A stretch of 64,000 nt of DNA, taken from NCBI RefSeq assembly GCF_002775205.1, contig NC_036456.1, forward strand, positions 17,945,463-18,009,462, written 5' to 3'. This DNA comes from Xiphophorus maculatus. Taxonomy: Eukaryota; Chordata; Actinopteri; Cyprinodontiformes; Poeciliidae. Shown piece after piece: positions 1-11,400 of this stretch. Positions within the stretch are counted from its first letter, which is position 1. Each line of letters begins with the position of its first letter. The translations under genes were made by a program, and so were the position numbers. Under the pieces are notes generated by a model. It did not search any database and was not told where the DNA came from. It worked only from the letters and a program-made list of their open reading frames with translations.

Positions 1-212
1 AGACGTGAAAAGCGAAACTGCGATTTGCATGTGGGAAATGGGAAACTTCACAAGCACACCCACAAAAACCCACACGTCCCGTAAATTTACATGTGGGTAT
101 TAACCTAAGAGTAAACTCCTTTCATTTAGACCTGGTGCGTGCTGTTCTACATTTTTATAAGTAAAGCATGCTTAATGTATGTTTCTACCTGTAGCGTTCC
201 CAGCCTGGTCAC

Positions 213-1501
213 CTTGAGAGGACCTCAGGCCACACTTGGAGTCGCTTTGGTCGGCTGCCGGCTGTGGGAAGCAATGCGACAGCAGGGGGAACTTCCAGAT
301 CATCCCAGCAGACTGAATGCGAGGTGGGAAAAACTGAAGTCCGCCCAGGGATTCTGCGCCCTGGGTAACCACATGTCCTGCCCCTCCCTGTGAGCCTGGA
401 GAGTCTGCTTTGGAGGGCGACTGGGAGGGAGGAGGCAGCGGAGTGGGTGGAGGACTCAAAACTGAAGACATGAGGTGAGACGACGAGGGTGGGGAGGGGA
501 AAGAAGATGACAAAGAGGAAGAGGAGGGGTGAAGATAGGTGTCTTGGTCGAAAGAGCAGCTATGCCTCAACATGACTGATTCCAGTCCATTCTCCCAGAT
601 ATGTCCAGAATCCCTTTCAGGAGGCATTTGGAATCGTCTCCTTCTTTGGGGGAGGAACGCGTCGGAGAAAGAGTCCAATTTTTGAGTGTTGATGCCTACA
701 GGTGATCCCGAGCCCAAGCTGTGGGCGTCTGCCACTCCTCTCCACCTCCGCTCTGCCGGACTGCCGACCTCTGCCTCCCCTGTTGGTGACACAGTGAGCC
801 ATGACCCTTCACCTTCCGCTGGCTGAAGCTGATCCTCTCCCGAACCGCAGCTGGACCCGTAATCTTCCTCTCCTCCTGGGTAATGGTTGCTCAGCTTTGA
901 CTCCGTCCTGTTGAAGGACGCAGTTTGCTTACCGAAGTGGTTCGCGCCGACCTCCCTGCTGCAAACGGCTTCTCCTTGTCCATAACTGTTATAGTTTGAC
1001 CTGATCCTCCACCTGTCTCCCTCTTCAGGAGCGCAGTTCATCATGCAAAACACATCATTCGTGTTGCTGTGGAAGTCATCCGCAGCGCTTTCTCCACTCT
1101 CCCCGTCGTCCCAGATCCCCTTTTTTCCGTACCATGAGTTGTCAAAGTGACCGCCAAGTCTGTTTTCGCCACCAAAATGTCCTCCCAAACCCGCATCTCC
1201 ATCCACGCTACTCCCGCTGGTGGTGAGGAAGACTCTGTCACTGTCACTGCTCGCCCTCCTCACCCCAGATGAGGTGTTTGATGTCAGGAAGGAGGCCGCG
1301 GACTGCTCCTCTCTGCCTCCATACTGGTCGTGGGAGTCCTGGGCGGAGTGTGAGGACGGGTACCCGGCATCAGGGCTCTGAAAGCCGGATAAGGTCAGGG
1401 GGAAAGAGGTCGGACGGTGACGATGATGCTGGAGGTTGGAGAAGGACTGCGCGGACGAGCGACCCTCCATGGTGATAGTGTGCTTGGTTTTGCTAGAATA
1501 C
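213..1501 (-). CDS. First coding exon of an unidentified Ser/Pro-rich protein gene (partial; continues left of window)
   Basis: One open frame runs on the minus strand across the exon. A good acceptor (TTTCTTGCAG) puts the exon start at 1501, and the first in-frame Met in a good context is at 1470-1468 (MEGRSSAQSF). A donor AAG|GTGACC at 213/212 ends it in phase 1, so about 419 residues are encoded here and the rest lies beyond the left edge. The protein is hydrophilic and rich in Ser, Gly and Pro, with an RRRR patch in FLPQRRRRF and Ser/Pro runs such as SSSSLSSSFPSPPSSS and SPPPTPLPPPSQSPSK near its end. No transmembrane segment, signal peptide or folded domain is visible, which suits the disordered N-terminal part of a nuclear regulator. 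The short motif QKLDSFSDAF faintly recalls the TRERF1/MIDEAS ELM-SANT corepressors. That is a weak inference, so no symbol is assigned. That this is a real exon is much surer than its identity. Confidence 0.7.
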
Positions 1502-1544
1502 CTGCAAGAAACACAGAATAACCAGAGAAATTTAGGGAGAGTCA

Positions 1545-2024
1545 TGCAAGAGTAGCACTACTTCAACGTATTTTTACACAAGTAATAGTAAAAATGTATT
1601 TGTAAAAGCCTACTCAAGCACTAACTGATCAAAATATTAATCATTCAGTATCTTAAAAATACATAATCAGACAGACCAAAAAGTGTACATTTTTGTACCT
1701 TAAAGAGCAAAAAAAAAAATAATTCATCATAATTACAAATAAACAAAATCAGGAAAGAGAAATATCTTTTTCTAAATCAATTATTTTCAATATAAGACTT
1801 ATGACATTTTAACACAAACTGCAGGTGTGTGTCTGTGTCTGGTAAATTTTTGGTTAGTACAAGTTTCTTCTTCACTTGGTGAATTTACTCACAGTGGGTA
1901 GAAAATCCAGAAATATTACTCACTTAAAAGTAACAATACGTCAATGTAAAATGACTCCAGTAAAAGAAAAAACTGTGTTTTTCCCAAAAGGTCACGGAAG
2001 TAAATGTAACTAGTTACTACCCTG
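1545..2024 (-). repeat. Dispersed teleost repeat, copy 1 (same family as 60.85-61.78 kb)
   Basis: The right end, read on the minus strand, is GGGTAGTAACTAGTTACATT. It matches the start of the element at 60849 (GGGTAGCAACTAATTACATT) at 18 of 20 bases. Between the ends lies AT-rich sequence with repeated 'tactc' and 'agtaa' words as in the other copy. It sits in the first intron of the minus-strand gene at the left edge. No coding capacity is seen. Confidence 0.55.
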
Positions 2025-2654
2025 GATACAGATATTTATTGGATTTAAACATGTATTTAGACATGTATATGTACATTTCTTGTAGGAAATCACACTTATT
2101 TTTTGTCTGTCCCCTCAGAGTCAGAAAATGCTCATAAATCAATTTTGTACAACTTGAGTTTTTGCATAAATGCCTAATAATACAAATATTATTTATTAAG
2201 CAGAAGGACATTGCAGCCATTTAGAATATTTCGATTAAGATTTGTACAAATTAATCAAAAGTGTTTGCTTACATTGTGTAATATTTTACATTAAGCTCAA
2301 ACAAATTGAAGCTTCTAATCTTAACCACGTTTCACTGATTTGTAACTTGACATTAAAAAAATTATTTTTATGGCTTTATTCACTTTTTACAATTTATGTG
2401 ATATTTATTGGTAGAAATTTATTTAAAAAAATTAAAATAAGTTAATATTTTATTCCAGCAGCATTATTTTAAGTTAAAATAGATTTTTATCAGTGAGGTG
2501 GAGATTTCTTTAGCCTTATTTACCTTCCTCTCCACAGCTTGTTTGCAAAAATAAACTGCAGTTCTCGTAGTTGTAAACCTTCTAATTAATATTACGACTG
2601 TATATATATAAATAAATCAGTTGATATCTAGGGATAAGAAATCAGTAGCTAGAA

Positions 2655-2930
2655 TAAAATCACTGCTGGACAATGTCTCCCACCCAATGCGCCAAACTGC
2701 TGCATCCTATGTGCACAAAGAAGCGTATTGAAGATCCTTCCTCCCAGCAGCTGCTCTTCCTGTACATTTCGTTCTTTAAATCACTTCACTCGTCTGTAAA
2801 CCTTATGCAGTAATTGTGCCTCTATTGTTATTTTTATATCTGCATGCTTCCACCTATCTTTAACCTGCTGCTGTTGCACATGAATTGCCCTACTGTGGGA
2901 CAATAAAAGATATCTCTGTTCTGTTCTCAT
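2655..2930 (+). mobile_element. 3' fragment of a non-LTR retrotransposon
   Basis: The segment ends with the 'gaattgcc...tactgtgggacaataaaag' type of tail common at the 3' end of teleost LINEs. It is preceded by a short frame (DNVSHPMRQTAASYVHKKRI...) resembling the C-terminal end of a LINE ORF2. It is strongly 5'-truncated and inactive. The clade cannot be fixed from so short a piece. Confidence 0.5.
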
Positions 2931-2939
2931 AAAAATCAG

Positions 2940-4900
2940 AACGCATGCAACAGCAACAATAATATAGTTTCATTTATACCCCGAGTAAACAGAAAGGCAC
3001 ATTAGACAAAAGATAAGTATACATTGAAAAAGTTTGGATTTCCTCAAAAAGTTTCATTCTTTGCTACTGCAATCGAAGATAAATTCATTTTAAAGCTTTT
3101 TTTCTTGTACCAGAACTCCCAGCAAATACTGCGTGAAATTAACATCATGTATCCTATTTCTCCAAAAGACTGCAAGGAGTCCCACTGATTTCTATGTTGA
3201 CTCATTAAACTTCATATCATGCACACATGACAAGAAGAATGATATTAAAAAACAGACTTTATGTGCATAAATGACCAGTTCTAGTTCTCCACGATGCAGC
3301 TCGTCGGTTGCTTTTTAAACGCTTCTTTGACAGCTTATTTTTAGTTACGTGTAGCTTTGAAAGAGAAGACTGAAAGTAGTCTATCTGAAGTAAAACGTAG
3401 TTTTGGTCATCTGTATCATAAAATATTCTCAATGTTTGTTATGTTTTCACAGAAATACACGTGGCAATGAAAAATGAGCAAAAAAGCCACTAAATAAATA
3501 TTAAAAGCAGCAACAATAGTGTTCTGGAAAATCCAAGAAACCATGCATAAACATAAACCAAATTAATCTCCGTCTACTTTCAATAAAATACAAAGTACAT
3601 CCCCTTTGCATATTTAGCATGTGTGGATTAGGGGTTTTGTAATTTGAGAAATTTCACGCAAAATTCTCCATTATGACAAAATTGTTTGCTTCAGCTTTGC
3701 TTAGTTGTCCTTTGTGTTGTGATTTTTAAAAATAAGCTGGTAAAGATTGGATCACATATTGACAGCTTCCTTTTTACAGCAAGTCATCTGAAGTAACTTT
3801 CCCATAAAGTTCCCACGCTTCAATTCAGGATCTGGAGCCAAACAGAAGTAATCAGAAAATTATTATTAAACCCTAGTTAAAAAAGGAAAACTTACTGCAT
3901 TTACCAAAACTGAAAAATACCCAAGTTTGTATCTGGTAATAAGCAGGATGTTGAGTGAGTCTTAGAACATCAAACCATCTGGCCAAACGCTTAACCAACC
4001 AATGAGGGGGAGACTTAAAATTAAAACCACACAAAGTACAACTGTCAAAAAGGATGGTTTTTGCTGTTTTCTCGCATTAGAGACAAAAGTTACATTGTGG
4101 CCATTAATAGCAGACGATATTGCAATATCATCTGCAAAACAATTACTAAATTTCAATTCCAGAAAATGTATAAAATGTATTTATCTAAATGGTTGGCATT
4201 GCATTTAAAAGAAAGGGTTTCACTTGGAGTATTTACGCTTTATCAGCTCCTTTTCAAGCTGAAACAGCAAAGTTCAAAAAACTAAAACAAAAGAATCAGA
4301 TAGTTAGGCGTGATTGTAAATTAAATGTAGCTGTTTACACAAAGTCATGCGGCGGGAAAAGCAACAAACATTTTTTAACAAACATAACTTTCCATTCAGC
4401 AAAACTTGATTTAAATATTTTCTTCACACCGTTTCCATATAAGCAAATCTTTGAGCTGTTAAATTTAAAACATTTGCTCATTTCTTCTAAACATTTAGTT
4501 CCTGGCTGTCTTTTTCTTCATTGTCTCTTATGAAACCACATTCTGTTCTAAATAGGACACTGAGTGAGTCAGAAAGAGAAAGAACAAAGTCAGATGAAGC
4601 GATGAAGAGACAAATACACTGTATATATTCTGAGCTTTTTCTCTTTACCAGTCCTTGGCGCTTAATTTCCTTTTCGCATATGTTCTCCTCCCGTTGTTCA
4701 TGTTTTCGCCTTCTCACTGTCCTCATCATCGTCTCTGGGTCCTCAGCTCTTCACTGTCTCAAGTGATTTTCAACCTTTAGCTCGAGTCCTTCCTATTTGT
4801 GTGTTTCACACACACACACCCATCATAATGGATAGAAAACCAACCATAGGCCACACACATCTTTTTTTTTTTTGTCAGACTGAAACACACACGCACACCC
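2940..4900. other. AT-rich non-coding DNA, no gene seen
   Basis: Small open frames here have no recognisable domain, no splice-site support and a composition like the surrounding DNA. The stretch is probably intron 1 of the minus-strand gene, if the candidate first exon at 4.9-5.1 kb is real. Confidence 0.4.
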
Positions 4901-4916
4901 TGACTTTCATACTTAC

Positions 4917-5100
4917 ACATTGTTGCAGGTGTCAAAGAGGACCAGCGGGTAGTGATGTTGCCTCTACTGCCTTTGCGTCGTCGTGATAACCACATCCTGA
5001 GGAAACAACGCTGACGGATCTCCCTCCTTTTAGCTATCTTTATCTCTCTGCCCCCCACCTCCATCTCTCTGTATATCTTTCCGTCTATCTGCTCGTCCCC
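4917..5100 (-). other. Candidate non-coding first exon of the left-edge gene
   Basis: On the minus strand a strong donor, ATGT|GTAAGTATG, occurs at 4917/4916. The DNA upstream of it is less AT-rich than its surroundings and includes CpGs. Spliced to the acceptor at 1502 it would give a 5' UTR for the left-edge gene. No TATA box is evident and the 5' limit is arbitrary. This rests on a splice signal and position only. Confidence 0.22.
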
Positions 5101-5417
5101 ACATCGCTGCGTCTCTCTTTCTCACCAAGCGTTTGTTGTCCTCTCTTTCTTCTTCTTTGTTTTTTTTTTTTCTTCAAATCTACGTGCCATTCGGTTTCCT
5201 CCGAAATTGACCCAAAGATGCACCAAAAAAACATCTTCTTTTCCAAATAAAAGTACCAAAAAAATAAAACTTTAAAAAAACAACAACAACGACTTCCAGT
5301 TTGGTGCAAATTATTTGTGCGTTTAAGTCACTTTTCTCAGCACTGTGAAACATCCTGTGATTTATCTCAGTGGGGTAATTTCTCCATCCCTATGTCTTAA
5401 TTACGCTTAACGTTTTG

Positions 5418-5453
5418 TGTGTGTGTGTGTGTGGGTGTGGGGGTGTGTGTGTG
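5418..5453. repeat. Interrupted (GT)n microsatellite
   Basis: A run of GT dinucleotides interrupted by 'ggg' units. Confidence 0.85.
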
Positions 5454-5459
5454 CAGAGG

Positions 5460-8400
5460 GACCAGATGTTTACCAGATCAAGACTCTACCGGGCTGAGTC
5501 AGCTGACAGGAAGTGAAAAAGAACGAAACAGGAAGGAAGAAGACGGCGACAAACGATGAGGTTCAGGGAACCCTCTAACACACCCAGTGGTCCCACCCAC
5601 TCGCCCACCCACTCAGACACACAGCACACACCTGTAAACACGTTGTCTCTCTGTACTCGTTAAGTCAGCCTTAACGAGCAGAGAAAAACCTTCAAGCACC
5701 TACACAGTCAACCTCAAGCTCAACCACCAGCGAGTCCAGATGTACTGGAGTGAATTTGATGACCTTTGTCACAGACATGCAGGTTTACAGACTGGAGACA
5801 TTCATGTGTTCATCGTTTTTGAGTTGCACTAGTTTTGAAAGTCTGCCCTCATGTCTTTTACAGCAAGAACAAATCTAAAATATTAATAAAATAAAAAATA
5901 CATTTTCTATTTATAAATTGATTTAAAAGATAAATATGAAAATAGAACTAAATTAGATTTTACTGTAGTATATTTTACTATTTATTTAAACAGTTTTCTA
6001 CATATATTTTTTCATTTATTTAATTTTATTATAACAAAATATTTAATTCCCATTGTAAAAATTATTTTCTCTATTTAAATAATAAAAAAAAAACGTAGGT
6101 AAAGTTCAAATATTAGCTGTAAACTCTTCAGATTAAACGTTCCTTTTTTGCTTTATGAGGCATGATGGAGCTGCTCTGAAATCCTCCGTTTTATAGTTGT
6201 TTTGTAAACATAAATTATAATTTATTAAGCGTTAATTTGATTATCTCTGCTGCTTGCAGATCAAAGGTCACTGCCAATTATCCTTAATTTCTGGATAACA
6301 TTAAAACTGTTTAATTTTATTAACTTTGCTGAGTCTGAACTGGCACTAAATTACGCACATATTTAGTATATACATATATTTTTTTAAAACAGCGTTCTCT
6401 CACCTGACCATGTCTGACTGATAACCAAGGTGTAAAATTTGCATGTAATTTATGTTCATGTCAAACAGCTGCAACTTGCAGAAGACAATCAGCAGAATTC
6501 AAGTTTACCGTCAAGCTACAGTCAGTCACCAGTAGCTTTACTGGCAACAAGTTTGACCAGCAGAAGTTGCTGGAGCAACTATCTCCAACATTATTGTCCC
6601 TTTTCCAATAGGCTAATCCGTAAACACGACACGTCAACGTGACTTTAAAGCCTTCAAGTACACCGATGTTTAAGAGAAAATGATTTGCTATGAAAATAGC
6701 AAATAAAACACAAATTATTGGCTCTGATTTTGCACTGTGGTAACAAACGGGGAAACATTTTTTAAAAAGATGGAATGGTTGACCTCTAATGGAAACGTTG
6801 ATCGATGTGCCTGTCACTCTAAACGAGGAAGTCAAAGGATGAACACATTTCAACCAGGAAGAATTATAAATTTTTATACAGAAACGTTTTTATAATTTTC
6901 CTTTTTAACTGTCAAATCATCTGTAAGTGTTGCAGCATTCGTCTTACATGCAGTGTGAACGAAAATCTTGGTCCCGGTCTCACTTCTTTTCAGTTATTTT
7001 GGGGGCTGTATGAAAAAAATCCCTGCATCTTTCAAGTGCCTTGCACAATTACTCATTATGCAGAGAAAAAAAAGAAGCGTCTTAGACGTAACTCCATCAG
7101 TACAGCTCTAAAGTCAGCAAAAATGTTATTTCTAGAGGATATCTGATAGTAAAATGTAAAAATTTAAAGGAAGGAAAATGTTTTTGCAAAGTTGGATGTA
7201 TGCTGTACCTTTTTATTTATTCTATTTATGTCATTTAGAGAGGAGTATTTTGGATTATATCATTACAAAATACAAACATAAAGGCCCAAAATTATGAAGT
7301 AACTTCCAAGAGACACGTGAGAACCCGATCTCAGTCCCTGACGCGTAGCCCGGCGTACAGATCCAGAAGGTTCTGACTGCCAAACAGCACAGAAATGGCT
7401 GCTACTCTGTAGATTACTACTCTCTGCAAATCGATCAACAACATTTACAGCACAATGAACATTTCTCCTGAACAGTAATTTTGAATATGTATTGTCGACT
7501 GATTTTATATTTATTTACTACACATGACTCTTTTTAAACACAGCATTGATGTTTTTTATGCATTTTTCAGTGAGCTTGTGCAACGTAATTTCATTCTACG
7601 CTGTTTGTGGAGGAAATCTGTAAAAATCAGAACAAGTATGCACAATTTTCCTTATGTATTTTTAGGTATGCATAAGTATTATCACACCACTGAGGAATAA
7701 ATATTAACCGTAAAGAAGGGCTGAGAGTTGCAGCTTAAATGCAAACGTAACAGCTCACATATCAGGTTCCTCTAAAGAAAGTACTTTATAATTATTGTAA
7801 AGCATCGGATCTGCTTTCTATAAATACAATCTTGCTTCAAAGCTTTTAGACAGTGAAGTATTATTGTATGTTCATAATATACTATATGTGGTCAGTTGCT
7901 CACAGCTAATCTTTATTTTTAGTGGCTGCGATGTGGTCAATGTGTAAGAAGAGGTTTTGATATCATCATCGCAATTCTTAGCAACAGCATCACAGTTAAA
8001 TATTTTCCTCATAGCCTTGAAAGGCTGCATTAAACTCAAGAAATTAAACTCCTAAACATGGTTTAAACTATGCCATGATATTTTTTCTGAGAATTTCACA
8101 ATACTTCAGTAAATTGATGTCCGTTTCAGGAGTGAACCAGACAATGATCTTTGTGTTCTGATGCAAAACAGACAACACAAGCAGACCCACATAATTTCCC
8201 ACATGCAAAAATCTCCATCAACATGACATGAAACGGCCTTCACTTCAATTAATTTCAATAATTTAATCTTTTAGGCCTTATAAATTTAGGCTGTGTATAT
8301 AAAGATCTATTTTTAACATGCTTGTTCAAATCACATTTTTAGTTAAAGTGATGCATACATAAACAAATTATTTAAATAATAAGTCTTTAAAAGATAAAGT

Positions 8401-11400
8401 CTTTTAGTGCATATGGAAAAAGCATACATATTTTTGGTGGTTTCTCTCTGTTTAGAAGACTTTTTTCAACATAACTTGAGCAAAGGAGATACATTTCTAT
8501 ACAACTGCAAATTATTCATGGAAAACTGGCCAATTTGTGGATTTGTGCCTAAAATATTCTAAACAAAATGCATTTTGGGAAGCTGAAATACCTTGGCTCT
8601 ATACTACTTTACGCTCTCTCTATTGGCTGGCATTGGCAAAGCAGCCAATCCAGGAGCGGCATTTATTTTCCTTGGCACTGATTGGCTGAACCGTTAAGAC
8701 TAGTTGCTAGTTTCTGCATTGAGATAATCTGTTTCCACAAATATACCTTAATATTAATCCATATTAAAGTACATTTGGTGTTTGACCGATTAAAATAAGG
8801 AGAATAAGAATTTTAGAGTCTGATCAGAATCTGAAGTAAACAGACATTTATTTAGACATTTATTTGTTTCCAACCAAGTACGGCTCATTTCCATTCACCT
8901 GAAATTAGTTCAAAACTTGTTTGGGTAGATAACACAACGCTGAAGTTAGAGTCAAGTTCAAAGCTTTTCAGATAGTGAGACAGAGCTACCAATCATACGC
9001 TAACTTTAGCTCATTAAGACAGCAGAAGATGCTTGACGCTAAAGACATTTAGCTAAGAAAAAGAATAGAAAAGCCAGCATTCACCTGTAGAAACATAATA
9101 AATATATTGTAGGTCAGAGGAGAAAATCTAAAAGTGAACTAATTTAATTGACGCCCTGTTTTACCAACTTTATAAACAAAGGTTATAAGCTGTGGTTTCC
9201 AAGCTAACACGATTTTCTTTATACATAATTCATTTTAACAAACACGACACTTATCTTGCTTGAGCTGAATGAAGCCTGTGCAGATTGTTGCTAAAAATAT
9301 TTTCACATCTTTTTTTTATTATTATTTTTGTAAAGATAAATAACAAGCCTTTTTAAAGTATTCTTGTCTAGTTTTGTCTCTCATTATAATCGTAATTATT
9401 ATAATCGTAACACAGAGCGCCAGAGACAGCACATGAACTCCTCTCCTTATTTACGACCCAACACAGAGCACTGCAAACCTGAATCAGTTTCGATGTCTGA
9501 GCATCAGAGTGGGCGTAAAGGTGACTGTTAATGTTGAGGTCATTTATTCGGTGAGACTACACTCCTGAAAACCTCATCATTAATATGTGTTACAGATAAT
9601 AATGTGGTGCATTCAGAATAACCTCAAAATTAGCATACGTGATCAGGTTAGACATGTTTACACTTCTGTAACATGTAGTCCTTAAAGGTACAAGCACATT
9701 TCTCTGCATCAGATTGAATTTTATATCCTGCTTTTAATCGGGAAGAAAATGTTGTAGATCATAAAAATGTGCTCTCTTATTGTGTGATGTATTAACATAT
9801 CTTTGGGTAGCCATCATGAACACAGTTTGTTTTTTTCCTGCCAGAAACAAACAAAAAAATAATATTATTTTTAATGACAATTTCAACTAAATTGCAAACT
9901 GATGGACGACATTACGGCGCTGCTACGCTATTATAATAACCATTTAATATAATCTATTTCGCTCTTTCAAAACAGAAAAGCAAAACTATTTTCCTACTGC
10001 TGCAAAAACAACAGAGCATGTAGACAACATATATATAAATGTTATACACAATGAGATTTGTGATTGTTTTGATACATAAACAATATCACTACTTTTGGAG
10101 GGAACAAAACGATGTTAAAATCTATAACACTGTAAAATCGTATAAATAGGTTTGCAGGGTGAAAGGATATACAGAAGTGCAGTTAGTGTTAATTTGTTAG
10201 GATGGCCTCCATATTTACACCATTAGTCCGTCAATCTTGACCCCAACGTGCCATTTTGACAAGCGAAGACAATTGCTTGCTCCTGTTGTATTTCTAATGA
10301 CATTTCTAGCTGCAAAACGCTGCAGTCGAGAAAAATGTCCAATGAGTTTGTTTGATATTTATTAATTTCATTAAAAACAAGACAATTATATAAAATAGAG
10401 ATGCACAAATCAATAAAATGAAAGGCAGCAGAAAGAAGAAAAAAATTTCATAATTTTTCAAAAAACTAACTTTTACCATTCTCTTAAATATGTAAATGTT
10501 TATTATCTCTCTCCAGACCATTGCACAGTTTGATTCCCTGGATTGAGGTTTGCTCCTGCAAACTGGTACGAAACCACAGCTTCACAAACATCAATATTAA
10601 CTTTCTATCTTAACAAAATTGACTTGAATAAGTGAAATTTGTTACAAAATGTGCACAAACCTCTCAGTCCTGGTGGAAATCTGCACCCATCAACTTCTCT
10701 GCATCTCCTAATACTCATCTCTCCTTTTGACTGAATGGCAAACATTCATCAAATCTCTTGCAAGATTGATGAACAGTTTTCGCCATTAACTTTTACCTAT
10801 CCATCAACATTTACAGCTTTATTTTAACATTAAATTAGTCCATTTTTAATTATCTATTGCATATTTTTAAATGTATGAGTGTTTTCAGCGCTTCTCTCTT
10901 GCACCACGTGTTGTGCACAGACGATGTAAAGGAAACCTGAATGATTTCTTGTCACAGAGAATAAAAAGCTTTGTGTGTCAGATCCTGGCCCATTTGCCTG
11001 ATTGTTTGCTTAGTTTATTCAACTTTAATCAACACCACCCAAGTATAATTCTGTAATAAATAAATTTTTCGTATAAGTGTAGAGGTTGCTTGAACCACTT
11101 TCATGTTCATATGTGAAACCGAGTGTGTTTTGAGCTTCGGTTCAGGCAGCGCACCTGAAATTCGCTGCAGATATTTTTGCAGCGACAGCAAAATGAATCT
11201 TTTGAAGCTGTTGATTTCAGAAATGTTGTGCATGTTTGTCTAGATTTGCTCCCCCTTTTCACTTTTCCCCTCCTGTCTCATTGTTTTAGGATGCCCAATT
11301 TGCTGCCTGAGCAATATCCAGTTTTCCTCCAATTGCAGAGAAATTTGTCTCTCATGCTGCACGGCAACTCGACCCACCATACGGTTTCCCAAAACTACCA

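Noticed and set aside
4189..4533. 114-codon plus-strand frame
   Set aside because: Composition resembles non-coding DNA, with no homology signal and no gene-like context.
6461..6853. 130-codon minus-strand frame
   Set aside because: No recognisable domain or splice signals; the length is within chance for a region of low stop density.
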